NCBI RefSeq assembly: GCF_902459665.1
Contig: NZ_CABPSL010000004.1
Location: forward strand, 186,001 to 250,000
Length of the DNA: 64,000 nucleotides
DNA from: Pandoraea cepalis
GTDB lineage: Bacteria > Pseudomonadota > Gammaproteobacteria > Burkholderiales > Burkholderiaceae
Direction: 5' to 3'
In this document: positions 48,440 to 56,210 of the stretch, one piece after another
Layout: every line of letters starts with the position of its first letter
Position numbering within the stretch: position 1 is the first letter of the stretch
The notes under the pieces: generated by a model
Databases searched by the model: none
What the model saw: only the letters and a program-made list of their open reading frames with translations
Told to the model about the DNA's origin: nothing
Position numbers and translations under genes: made by a program

Positions 48440-49216
48440 ATGGAGCGACTGCAGACGATGACTTATCCCCACTTGCGCATGCGCGTCGACGACGGCATCG
48501 CTTTCGTGACGCTGGATCGCGCAGACAAGCGCAATGCGCTCAACGATGCTGCCATCGACTCGCTCGACGCCGCATTTCGCGATTTCGACGACCGCGTACG
48601 CGCCGTTGTGCTGAGCGGCGCGGGAGAGCACTTCTGCGCCGGGCTGGATCTGTCGGAGAACAGTGCGCGGGACCCCATCGACGTGCTGCGGGTTTCGCAA
48701 CGCTGGCACAAGGTGTTCCACGAGATCCAATTCAGCGGGCGCCCCGTGGTCGCGGTGCTTCACGGCGCCGTGATCGGCGGGGGGCTGGAACTGGCCCTTG
48801 CCGCGCATGTGCGCGTCGTCGAGCGAAGCGCATTCTTTCAGTTGCCCGAGGGCAAGCGCGGCCTCTTCGTGGGCGGCGGGGCGTCGGTACGTGTGGCGCG
48901 CATTCTCGGGCCGGACCGCATGACGGAAATGATGCTCACGGGCCGTCGTTACGATGCCGTCGACGGTGAACGCCTGGGTCTGGGGCATTATTTGACGGAA
49001 GCGGGCGAGGGACTGGCGCTCGCGACGCAACTGGCCCACGAGACTGCGGCCAATAGCCCACTGTCGAACTGGGCGACGATTCACGCGCTCTCGCGCATTC
49101 ACGATATGTCCATGGCCGACGGGTTGTTTACCGAGTCGGTCACGAGCGCGTTGATGCTCGCGACGCCGGAGGCACGCGAACGCATGGAACGCTTTTTGGG
49201 CCGGACGGCACGTTAG
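48440..49216 (+). CDS. Enoyl-CoA hydratase/crotonase family protein
   Basis: A 258-residue crotonase-fold enzyme. The oxyanion-hole regions are GEHFCAGLDLSE and GAVIGGGLELALAAHVRV. Both catalytic Glu of a hydratase appear conserved: in FFQLPEGKRGL and in MTEMMLTGRR. Residues typical of feruloyl-CoA hydratase-lyase are not evident, so simple hydration is likelier than retro-aldol cleavage. An in-frame ATG at 48458, 12 nt after GGAG, is an alternative start. It is the first gene of the operon divergent from the BoxR-like regulator. Confidence 0.85.
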   Translation: MERLQTMTYPHLRMRVDDGIAFVTLDRADKRNALNDAAIDSLDAAFRDFDDRVRAVVLSGAGEHFCAGLDLSENSARDPIDVLRVSQRWHKVFHEIQFSGRPVVAVLHGAVIGGGLELALAAHVRVVERSAFFQLPEGKRGLFVGGGASVRVARILGPDRMTEMMLTGRRYDAVDGERLGLGHYLTEAGEGLALATQLAHETAANSPLSNWATIHALSRIHDMSMADGLFTESVTSALMLATPEARERMERFLGRTAR

Positions 49217-49248
49217 TCGTTCCACCCCCCCTCCCTATGGAGACGAAT

Positions 49249-50175
49249 GTGAAATACGACAACATCGAACAGATCGCCGTCATCGGCACGGGTGTCATCG
49301 GTGCCAGTTGGGCGGCTTACTTCCTGGCGCGCGGTCTGCGCGTGAGTGCCTGGGATCCGGCGCCGGGCGCCCGCGAGCGCTTGCGTGAGGCAATCGATGC
49401 GCATTGGCCCACGCTGATCCGGATCGGCCTCACGGCGGGTGCCTCGCGCGATGCGCTGACGTTTCACGACACGCTCGACGCCGCGCTCGCCGGCGCCGAC
49501 TTCGTGCAGGAGAGCGGTCCCGAGCGCGAGGACCTCAAGCAAGACCTTTTTCGCAAGATGGACGCGGCCTTGCCGTCGTCCGTCGTCATCGCATCGAGTT
49601 CTTCGGGACTGCTGATGAGCCGTGTGCAGTCGGTATGCACGTATCCTGAGCGCGTGGTGCTTGGGCATCCGTTCAATCCGCCGCATCTGATTCCGCTGGT
49701 CGAAGTCATTGGCGGCGAGCGGTCGTCGCAGGCCGCCATCGACACCGCCATGCAGTTCTACCGCGCCATCGGCAAACGTGCAATCCATGTGAAGAAGGAG
49801 GTCAAGGGGCACATCGCGAATCGGCTGCAGGCGGCGCTTTGGCGGGAGGCGATACATCTGGTCGACACCGGCGTGGCTTCGGTGGCCGACATCGATGACG
49901 CGATCGCCTACGGTCCGGGCTTGCGCTGGGCGGCCTTCGGTCCGTTCGTGAACCTGCAGTTGTCGGGCGGTGCGGGCGGTATCGCCCACATGCTGGAGCA
50001 TCTCGGCCCGCCGATCGAATCGTGGTGGGCGGATCTCGGCGAGCCGGTGTTGACGGACGACCTCAAGGCGCGCATCGCCGCCGGCGTCGACGCCGAACTG
50101 GCCGGCCGCGGCAATGCGGAACTCGAAGCACAGCGCGATGCGGTCATTCTCGGCATTCTCGCGGGCAAGGCTTAG
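49249..50175 (+). CDS. 3-hydroxyacyl-CoA / carnitine 3-dehydrogenase-type enzyme
   Basis: A 308-residue NAD-dependent dehydrogenase. The Rossmann loop is IAVIGTGVIGASWAAYFLARG; further family motifs are FVQESGPEREDLKQ, ASSSSGLLMS and LGHPFNPPHLIPLVEV, the latter holding the catalytic His. The whole resembles L-carnitine 3-dehydrogenase as much as true 3-hydroxyacyl-CoA dehydrogenases. The GTG at 49249 is preferred over the ATG at 49237 because GGAG stands 6 nt before it. A BKACE gene follows, the same pairing as in carnitine catabolism. Confidence 0.85.
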   Translation: MKYDNIEQIAVIGTGVIGASWAAYFLARGLRVSAWDPAPGARERLREAIDAHWPTLIRIGLTAGASRDALTFHDTLDAALAGADFVQESGPEREDLKQDLFRKMDAALPSSVVIASSSSGLLMSRVQSVCTYPERVVLGHPFNPPHLIPLVEVIGGERSSQAAIDTAMQFYRAIGKRAIHVKKEVKGHIANRLQAALWREAIHLVDTGVASVADIDDAIAYGPGLRWAAFGPFVNLQLSGGAGGIAHMLEHLGPPIESWWADLGEPVLTDDLKARIAAGVDAELAGRGNAELEAQRDAVILGILAGKA

Positions 50176-50274
50176 TCGACGCGGGCGCGGGCATCCTCGG
50201 ACACACCGCCCGCGCCCCAACTTCAACGATCTATCCATTCGACGCCCCGCACTCCGGGACGCAAGGACATTGGC

Positions 50275-51195
50275 ATGAGCAAACCGAAAGTCATCGTGAC
50301 CATCGCGCCGACGGGCGGCATGGCGTACAAATCGCAGAATCCCCACCTGCCCACGCAGCCCGACGAGATCGCGCGCGACGTCTACGACTGCTACAACGCG
50401 GGCGCGAGCGTCGTGGCGATCCATGCGCGCCGTCCCGGCGACGATGGCGCCACGTGCAACCCGGCCATCTACCGCGACATCAACCGCCGCATTCGCGACA
50501 AATGCGACATCGTGATCAACAACTCGACGGGCGGCGGTGTGCACGGCGACATGATCGGCCAGGCCGACAATGGCTACTGGGAAATCCTCTGGGAAGAGCG
50601 GTTGAAGGGCATGGATGCCGGTGCCGAGATGTGCACGCTCGACGCCACCACGATCATCGCGAGTTTCGGTGGCCGGGAACTGCTCATGCATACGTCGCCG
50701 GAGCGCTCGAAACATCTCGCCATCGAGATGAAGAAGCGCGGTATCAAGCCCGAATGGGAGGTTTTCAGCCCGACCCACATCGTGCAGGACCTCGCTACGC
50801 TCACTGCTGCGGGCTTCGACGACGAACCCTTCTTCGTGAACCTGGTGCTCGGTGTGCATCGGGGATTTCAGAACGCCATGCCATACACGCCGCGCGTGTT
50901 GCAGTCGATGGTTGATCTGCTGCCCAAGGGAAGCATTTTCTGCGTGAGCGGCATCGGTCCCGCGCAACTGCCGTCGGCCATGAATTCGCTGCTGCTGGGC
51001 GGGCACGTCCGCGTGGGCCTCGAAGACAACCTGTATTACGAACAGGGGGTGCCGGCAACGAACCAGCAACTGACCGAGCGCGTGGTGCGGCTCGTGCGCG
51101 AGATGGGTTACGAGCCGGCGACACCGGCCGAAGCCCGCGACATCATGGGCCTACCTCGCAATCGCGAAATGCTGCCGGAGTTCGCGGTGCGTTGA
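50275..51195 (+). CDS. Beta-keto acid cleavage enzyme (BKACE/Kce family)
   Basis: A 306-residue TIM-barrel protein of the BKACE family (PF05853), which cleaves a beta-keto acid with acetyl-CoA to give acetoacetate and a new acyl-CoA. It opens [19 protein letters not shown], and [11 protein letters not shown] corresponds to the usual HIHVRDP zinc motif, but the first His seems replaced by Ala. [16 protein letters not shown] and FVNLVLGV follow the family plan. AAGGA precedes the ATG. Its neighbours suggest the keto acid comes from the dehydrogenase just upstream. Confidence 0.88.
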   Translation: MSKPKVIVTIAPTGGMAYKSQNPHLPTQPDEIARDVYDCYNAGASVVAIHARRPGDDGATCNPAIYRDINRRIRDKCDIVINNSTGGGVHGDMIGQADNGYWEILWEERLKGMDAGAEMCTLDATTIIASFGGRELLMHTSPERSKHLAIEMKKRGIKPEWEVFSPTHIVQDLATLTAAGFDDEPFFVNLVLGVHRGFQNAMPYTPRVLQSMVDLLPKGSIFCVSGIGPAQLPSAMNSLLLGGHVRVGLEDNLYYEQGVPATNQQLTERVVRLVREMGYEPATPAEARDIMGLPRNREMLPEFAVR

Positions 51196-51257
51196 TTCCG
51201 GCGCGGGCGTGGCATGGGGCATGGCCCCAAATACAAAAAGACAAGGAGACATGTCAC

Positions 51258-52439
51258 ATGGCGGCAAAGAGGTTCACTCACCGTTTCGCATTCTCGCGCG
51301 CCGCGCTTGGCGCAATGGCCTTCTGCGCGGCGGCGCTGTGCGTCGCGCCGCCCGCGGACGCACAACCGCCCGGCGTCACTATCGGTGTGACGCTCTCGTC
51401 CACGGGGCCTGGTGCATCGCTTGGCATTCCGGAGAAGCAGGCCATCGGCATGCTCCCGCCCACGCTCGGAGGCGTGCCCGCGCGTTATATCGTCCTCGAC
51501 GACGCGACCGACCCGACCACGGCAACCAAGAACGCGCGCCGCATGGCGACGGAGGACAAGGTCGACGCCATCATCGGCTCATCGACGACACCGGCGTGTC
51601 TGGCGGTGGCGGCGGTCGCGGCCGATACGCGCACACCGCAGTTGGGGCTTTGCCCGTTCGTGCCGAGTGCGACCCAGATGCGCTACGTCTTCTCGCTGCC
51701 GCAGTCGGTCGCCGTCATGGCCGATGCGGTGCTCGACGACATGAAAGCGCACCACGTCAAGACGCTCGGCTTCATCGGCTTGTCCGATTCTTACGGAGAG
51801 GCGTGGCTCAAGGACATTCAGGCACGCGCGGCTGCACGGCAGATTCAGGTCGCGCCGGTCGAGCGCTATGCCCGCAATGACCAGTCGGTGACCGCACAGG
51901 CCCTCAAGGTGATGTCGGCCAACGTCGACGCCGTGATCGTCGCGGCCAGCGGCACGCCGGGGGCCTTGCCGATGAACACGTTGCGCGAGCGCGGCTACAA
52001 GGGGCGTATCTACCAGACGCACGGCGTCGCCAACAACGACTTTCTGCGTGTCGGAGGCAAGTCTGCCGAGGGCGTGATTCTGCCGGTAGGCAACATTCTC
52101 GTGGCCGAGCAACTGCGCGCGGACCACCCCGGGCGCGCCGTGGCCGTGGACTTCGTCAAGCGTTACGAGGCGCAATACGGGGCGGGTTCGCGCAATCTGT
52201 TTGCCGGCTATGCCTACGATGCTTATCTCGTGCTCGACCGCGCGGTGGCCGTGGCGGCCAAGCAGGCGCAACCCGGCACGCAGGCGTTTCGCGACGCCTT
52301 GGTCGCGGCCATTGAGCAGACCCGTGGTTTGGCAGCAACCCACGGGATGATCAACGTCAATGCACAGGACCATTCGGCGTATGGCGAAGATGGTCGCGTG
52401 CTCGTTACGGTGAAAGGCGGCAAGTGGACGATCGATTGA
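51258..52439 (+). CDS. Periplasmic substrate-binding protein, branched-chain amino acid type
   Basis: A 393-residue secreted solute-binding protein (Peripla_BP_6 type). The signal peptide is about 35 residues (AALGAMAFCAAALCVAPPADAQ). The mature part begins VTIGVTLSSTGPGASLGIPE, typical of LivK-like proteins. AAGGAG lies 9 nt before the ATG. No permease or ATPase genes are in the cluster, so it either borrows a transporter encoded elsewhere or acts as an orphan sensor. It probably binds the aromatic or carboxylic substrate of the operon. Confidence 0.87.
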   Translation: MAAKRFTHRFAFSRAALGAMAFCAAALCVAPPADAQPPGVTIGVTLSSTGPGASLGIPEKQAIGMLPPTLGGVPARYIVLDDATDPTTATKNARRMATEDKVDAIIGSSTTPACLAVAAVAADTRTPQLGLCPFVPSATQMRYVFSLPQSVAVMADAVLDDMKAHHVKTLGFIGLSDSYGEAWLKDIQARAAARQIQVAPVERYARNDQSVTAQALKVMSANVDAVIVAASGTPGALPMNTLRERGYKGRIYQTHGVANNDFLRVGGKSAEGVILPVGNILVAEQLRADHPGRAVAVDFVKRYEAQYGAGSRNLFAGYAYDAYLVLDRAVAVAAKQAQPGTQAFRDALVAAIEQTRGLAATHGMINVNAQDHSAYGEDGRVLVTVKGGKWTID

Positions 52440-54275
52440 GCGCCGCCGCTGCCGGTGCGCGCCGCTTGGCCCGGCCCGATATCGAGCGCGAGACGCGTGC
52501 CGACGGCAGCTTCGTGATTCGCTCACGGACTCCGCTGGGCGAATTCGCGCGCAGCCCGGTCGACTGGCTCGTGCAATGGGCTGCACGCACCCCCGATGCG
52601 GTGTTTCTCGCGCAGCGGCATGCGCCCGGGGAGGGCGATCTCTGGCGTCGGGTGACGTATCGCGACGCACTGACCATGGCGCGCGGCGTCGGGCAGGCGT
52701 TGCTCGACCTCGACGTGCCGCGAGATCGACCGGTCGTGATCCTGTCCGACAATAGCGTCAACCACGCACTGCTGGTACTCGGCGCGATGATGGCGGGGCG
52801 TCAGACGGCCATCGTGTCGTCGGCCTATTCGCGCGTGGCGAAGGACATGGGCAAGCTGCACGGCATCCTGGCGCGTCTCGACCCGGCGCTCGTCTACGTG
52901 GAAGATGGCGACGCCTATGCGCGCGCTGGCGGGTGCGCCCATTCGATGTCCGATCGTCGCGACCGACTGCAAGCGGGCAGACTGGCTGTCGTTCGAGACG
53001 CTCGCCGCCACGGCGGCATCGCCCGCTCTGGACGCGGCGTTTGCCAAGGTGCTCCCGGAAGACACCGCCAAGTTGCTGCTGACCTCCGGCTCGACGGGAA
53101 AGCCGAAGATCGTGGTCAACACGCACCGGATGCTCGCCGCGAATCAGCAGATGATCGCGCAATGCTGGCATTTCATCGACGAGGCGGCACCGGTGGTGGT
53201 CGATTGGCTGCCGTGGAGCCATACGTTCGGGGCGAATCACAACTTCCATATGGTGCTGCGCAACGGCGGTGCGTTCTATGTCGATGACGGCCGCCCCGTG
53301 CCGGAGTTGATCGGTCGCTCCGTCGAGAATCTTCGTGATGTGTCGCCCACGCTGCACTTCAATGTGCCCAAGGGTTTCGAGGCGCTCGCGCCGTTTCTGG
53401 AAGCGGACGACGCGTTCGCCGCGCGCTTCTTCGGTCGCCTTCAAGCGCTGTTTTACGCGGCGGCGAGCCTGCCGCCGGCGGTATGGCAGCGGTTCGAACG
53501 ACTGGCGTCGAGGCATTGCGACACGTTGCCGTTCTTCACGTCGGCGTGGGGGGCGACGGAGACGTCGCCACTGATCACCAGCGTGCATTTCCCGATTCCG
53601 GGCGCAGGCAATATTGGGGTGCCGGTGCCGGGCAATGAACTCAAGTTCGTGCCCAGTGGCGACAAGCTGGAGATGCGCGTGCGCGGGCCGTCGGTGTTCG
53701 AACGCTATGCGGGCGATCCGGAGGCAACGGCCGCCGCGTTCGACGAGGAGGGGTTCTATCGGACCGGAGACGCGGGCCGCCTGTGCGATCCGGACGATCC
53801 GGGGGCGGGCGTGATATTCGACGGTCGCGTCTCGGAAGATTTCAAGCTGACGAGCGGGACATGGGTGTCGGTCGGTACGTTGCGTTTGCGTGCCGTGAGT
53901 GCGCTGGCACCGTACGCGTCGGATGTGGTGATCGCGGGGCACGACCGTGACGAGATCGGATTGCTGATCTTCCCGAGCCCCGCAATGCGCGCCAAGGTGC
54001 CATTTGACGACGCCCTGCACGAGGGCAAGGCAATGGCGCTGGACGACGATGTCCGGGCGTGGGTGGCAGGCGCGCTCGCACAACTGGCACAGGACGCGGG
54101 CAGTTCGCAGCGGGCCGCCCGCGCGGTGATCCTGGCGGCGCCGCCGTCGCTCGAGCAAGGCGAGATCACCGACAAGGGCTACGTCAATCAGCGCGCCGTG
54201 CTGACCTTGCGCGCCGACGACGTGGCTCGCCTTTACTCGGACTGCCCGTCGGTCATTCGGTTGCCGGTGCCTTGA
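52424..54275 (+). pseudogene. Feruloyl-CoA synthase-like acyl-CoA ligase, frameshifted
   Basis: The N-terminal ~165 codons (52424 on, GTG or TTG start overlapping the previous stop) and the remaining ~450 codons are in different frames. The break is near 52915-52930, in a GCGCGCGC run: adding one GC restores YARALAG and a continuous protein. The second part has the AMP-binding motif LLTSGSTGKPKIVVNTHRM, TSAWGATETSP and YRTGDAGRL. The N-terminal RADGSFVIRSRTPLGEFAR resembles feruloyl-CoA synthases. If real, the frameshift removes CoA-ligase activity; a sequencing error or slippage is possible. Confidence 0.8.
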
Positions 54276-54287
54276 CCTTGACGCGCG

Positions 54288-55325
54288 TTACCGCGCCCCG
54301 GAGGTCGGACGTGCCGCTGGCGTGCTGTCCGAAGGCGCGCCGCCGGGCAAACATCCGAGTCCCTCCAGCGTAGCGCTCAGCGCGATTTCCAGCGGCGTGT
54401 GCGGCTCGTGCCCGAGCGTCGCCACGAGTCGCGTGTTATCCATGCGCACCGGCTGCTGCCACAGGTAGCGCATTTCACGCAGCTCGCGAAGGGTCGTGAC
54501 GAAGGGCGATGCCACCCACACCAGCCACCACGGGAATCGACGGGTCTTGACGTCCACGCCGTGTCGCGCCATGACGCGAGTGATCGCAGCCGCCATCTGC
54601 GTACCGTCGGCGTCCCAATGTCCGGCCATGTGGAAGGTGGCGAAGGCGTCGAGCGTACGACGACGCTCGATGAGCATGACCATGGCGCGGCCCACGTCGG
54701 GCAGATAGGACCATTGATGACCCACGCCGCGTGCGTTGGGCACCTGGACGACGCGCGCGATCCGACCCGGCTTCACCAGCCCTTGTCCAAACCAGCTATT
54801 GCGTGATTGCGCTCCGAAAAAATCTCCGGCGCGCACGATGATCGTCTGCACGCCGTGCTGGCTCGCGTCGCGCAGACGGGCTTCCATCGTCGCGCGGATG
54901 CGGCCCTTGCGTGTGCGCGGCCGCTGCGCGGCGTCATCGCGCAGGACCGGGAATGTCTCGGGGCCGTAGTTGTAGACCGTGCCCGGCAGAACGATGGTGG
55001 CGCCATGCATCGTGGCGGCCGCAAGCGTGTTGTCGAGCATCGGCAACACTTGCGTGTCCCAGTGGCGATAGCCGGGCGGGTTGACGGCATGCACGATCAC
55101 CTCGCAGTCGCGTGCCGCCGCGAGGACGTCGCCGGTCTGCATGGCGTCGCCGTCGAGCCACTCGATGCCGGCGGACGAGGCAGCGGCGCGCGGCGCACCG
55201 CCGCGACGCAACGCGCGCACATGCCAGCCGGCGGCGAGCAACTGACGCGCGACTTCGCCGCCGATGCCACCGGTCGCCCCGAGGACCAGCGCGCGAGAGA
55301 CTTTGTGTGGGGACCCGTAGTGCAT
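54288..55325 (-). CDS. NAD-dependent epimerase/dehydratase family protein
   Basis: A 345-residue extended short-chain dehydrogenase-like protein. The cofactor loop is ALVLGATGGIGGEVARQLL; GTVYNYGPETFP contains a YxP-type active-site region, though the usual YxxxK pair is not obvious. IIVRAGDFFGAQSRNSWFG follows. Likely an NAD(P)-binding reductase or epimerase of unknown substrate. It is convergent with the CoA ligase (12 bp) and divergent from a disrupted LysR gene that may have controlled it. Confidence 0.82.
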   Translation of the reverse strand: MHYGSPHKVSRALVLGATGGIGGEVARQLLAAGWHVRALRRGGAPRAAASSAGIEWLDGDAMQTGDVLAAARDCEVIVHAVNPPGYRHWDTQVLPMLDNTLAAATMHGATIVLPGTVYNYGPETFPVLRDDAAQRPRTRKGRIRATMEARLRDASQHGVQTIIVRAGDFFGAQSRNSWFGQGLVKPGRIARVVQVPNARGVGHQWSYLPDVGRAMVMLIERRRTLDAFATFHMAGHWDADGTQMAAAITRVMARHGVDVKTRRFPWWLVWVASPFVTTLRELREMRYLWQQPVRMDNTRLVATLGHEPHTPLEIALSATLEGLGCLPGGAPSDSTPAARPTSGAR

Positions 55326-55409
55326 GACGCCGCTCCTTGAATGTTGTCGGTGACGCCATTCTCCGCGCGAGGCAATTCAATTAAAATTACCGAAAACCAT
55401 CTACCCGCT

Positions 55410-55423
55410 ATACATTTTTGTAT
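55410..55423. promoter_or_regulatory. ATACATTTTTGTAT, LysR-type box
   Basis: An ATACA-TTTT-TGTAT inverted repeat with T-N11-A geometry lies in the AT-rich gap between the epimerase gene and the LysR fragment and overlaps the LysR start codon. It is a plausible autoregulatory site of that regulator. Confidence 0.4.
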
Positions 55424-55646
55424 GATGACGCCACTGAACTGGGATCTCTGCCGGACGTTTCTCGCCGTGCTGACCGAGGGCTCGCTCTCCGGTGCGGCGC
55501 GTGCGTTGGGCATTACGCAGCCGACGGTCGGCCGTCATATCGCCTCGCTGGAGGCGGTGCTGGGGCAAACGCTCTTCACGCGTTCGCAGACCGGCTTGCT
55601 GCCCACCGATGCGGCGGCATCGCTACGTGTAGTGACTCGCGTTTGA
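55422..55646 (+). pseudogene. LysR regulator, N-terminal fragment cut by an insertion
   Basis: The frame gives a normal LysR winged-helix start (LNWDLCRTFLAVLTEGSLSG, then ALGITQPTVGRHIASLEAVL and LLPTDAA) and then stops after 74 codons instead of ~300. Similarity ends at about base 55627, right where a TGTAGTGACTCGCG element end begins. The effector-binding domain is not in the window. This marks the left junction of the mobile region. The gene was divergent from the epimerase gene at 55325. Confidence 0.8.
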
Positions 55647-55795
55647 AAACGGCCCGACTTGCAATCAGCGGCTTTTCCGACTCAGATTATTTGCAACTGA
55701 CCGCACAGTCAGACTCACATTATTTGCAAATGAACTTGCAATCGTAGCGACCGACTCGCATTCCGTCGCCGCTGACTCAGATTATTTGCAATTGA
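55628..55795. repeat. Mobile-element end with three 22-bp direct repeats
   Basis: The motif GACTCASATTATTTGCAANTGA occurs at 55679, 55712 and 55774, with weaker GACTCGC copies at 55634 and 55753. The stretch begins TGTAGTGACTCG exactly where the LysR gene breaks. Several transposase-binding repeats behind a TGT end are typical of IS21-family and Tn7/Tn402-type termini. The matching other end is not in the window. Confidence 0.6.
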
Positions 55796-56210
55796 AAACC
55801 GCCGGTGGAGTCGTGCTGGATGTTGGGCCTCAACCGAATATTGGCACCGTTGGACTGCGGGTCTGAACGGCTGCAACAGGCACTTACCGGTATTTGCCAT
55901 TTGTGATCTGGCTGCTCCAGACCCGTCATTGACAACCGGGGATCGACAGGCAGCTATGTAGCTGCCACTTCATCAAATCGAGCACCCGCCATGGGCTGTT
56001 AAGAGTCATCCACCACAGTCAGCTTACGGGCAGGCCAGTAGTGTGATTTCTGTGGGCAGGTCAGCAGCATTGAGCCAGACCAATCGCTAGCAGGCACACA
56101 ACCTACCCAGAGAAATAGCGGTAGTGGTACAAAGCAAATGGGATAAAACTGAACAACGGACAGCGAGCCTATAAACGGTCATTTATGCTGCTTCTTACAC
56201 AGCGCGGCGC
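55796..56210. other. No gene recognised
   Basis: I see no supported gene in these 415 bases between the repeat end and the NRAMP gene. Composition is near 50% G+C, unlike the chromosome. It may hold remains of an insertion sequence and the terminator of the NRAMP transcript. Confidence 0.5.

Noticed and set aside
48440..49216. Hydratase as a feruloyl-CoA hydratase-lyase
   Set aside because: The specific sequence features of that enzyme are not evident; both general hydratase Glu are present instead.
49213..51069. Long open frame on the minus strand (618 codons)
   Set aside because: It is antisense to the dehydrogenase and BKACE genes and has the Arg/His/Asp-rich composition of a high-GC shadow frame, with no recognisable motif.
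49249..51195. Cluster simply as carnitine catabolism
   Set aside because: The dehydrogenase and BKACE would fit, but the BoxR-like regulator, enoyl-CoA hydratase and feruloyl-CoA-synthase-like ligase do not.
52758..54158. 466-codon minus-strand frame antisense to the CoA ligase
   Set aside because: Shadow composition; the sense strand carries clear AMP-binding motifs.
55634..55665. GAAAACGG near the LysR break as a left Tn21 inverted repeat
   Set aside because: Only an 8-base match to the 38-bp repeat and no GGGG end; not enough to call a left end.
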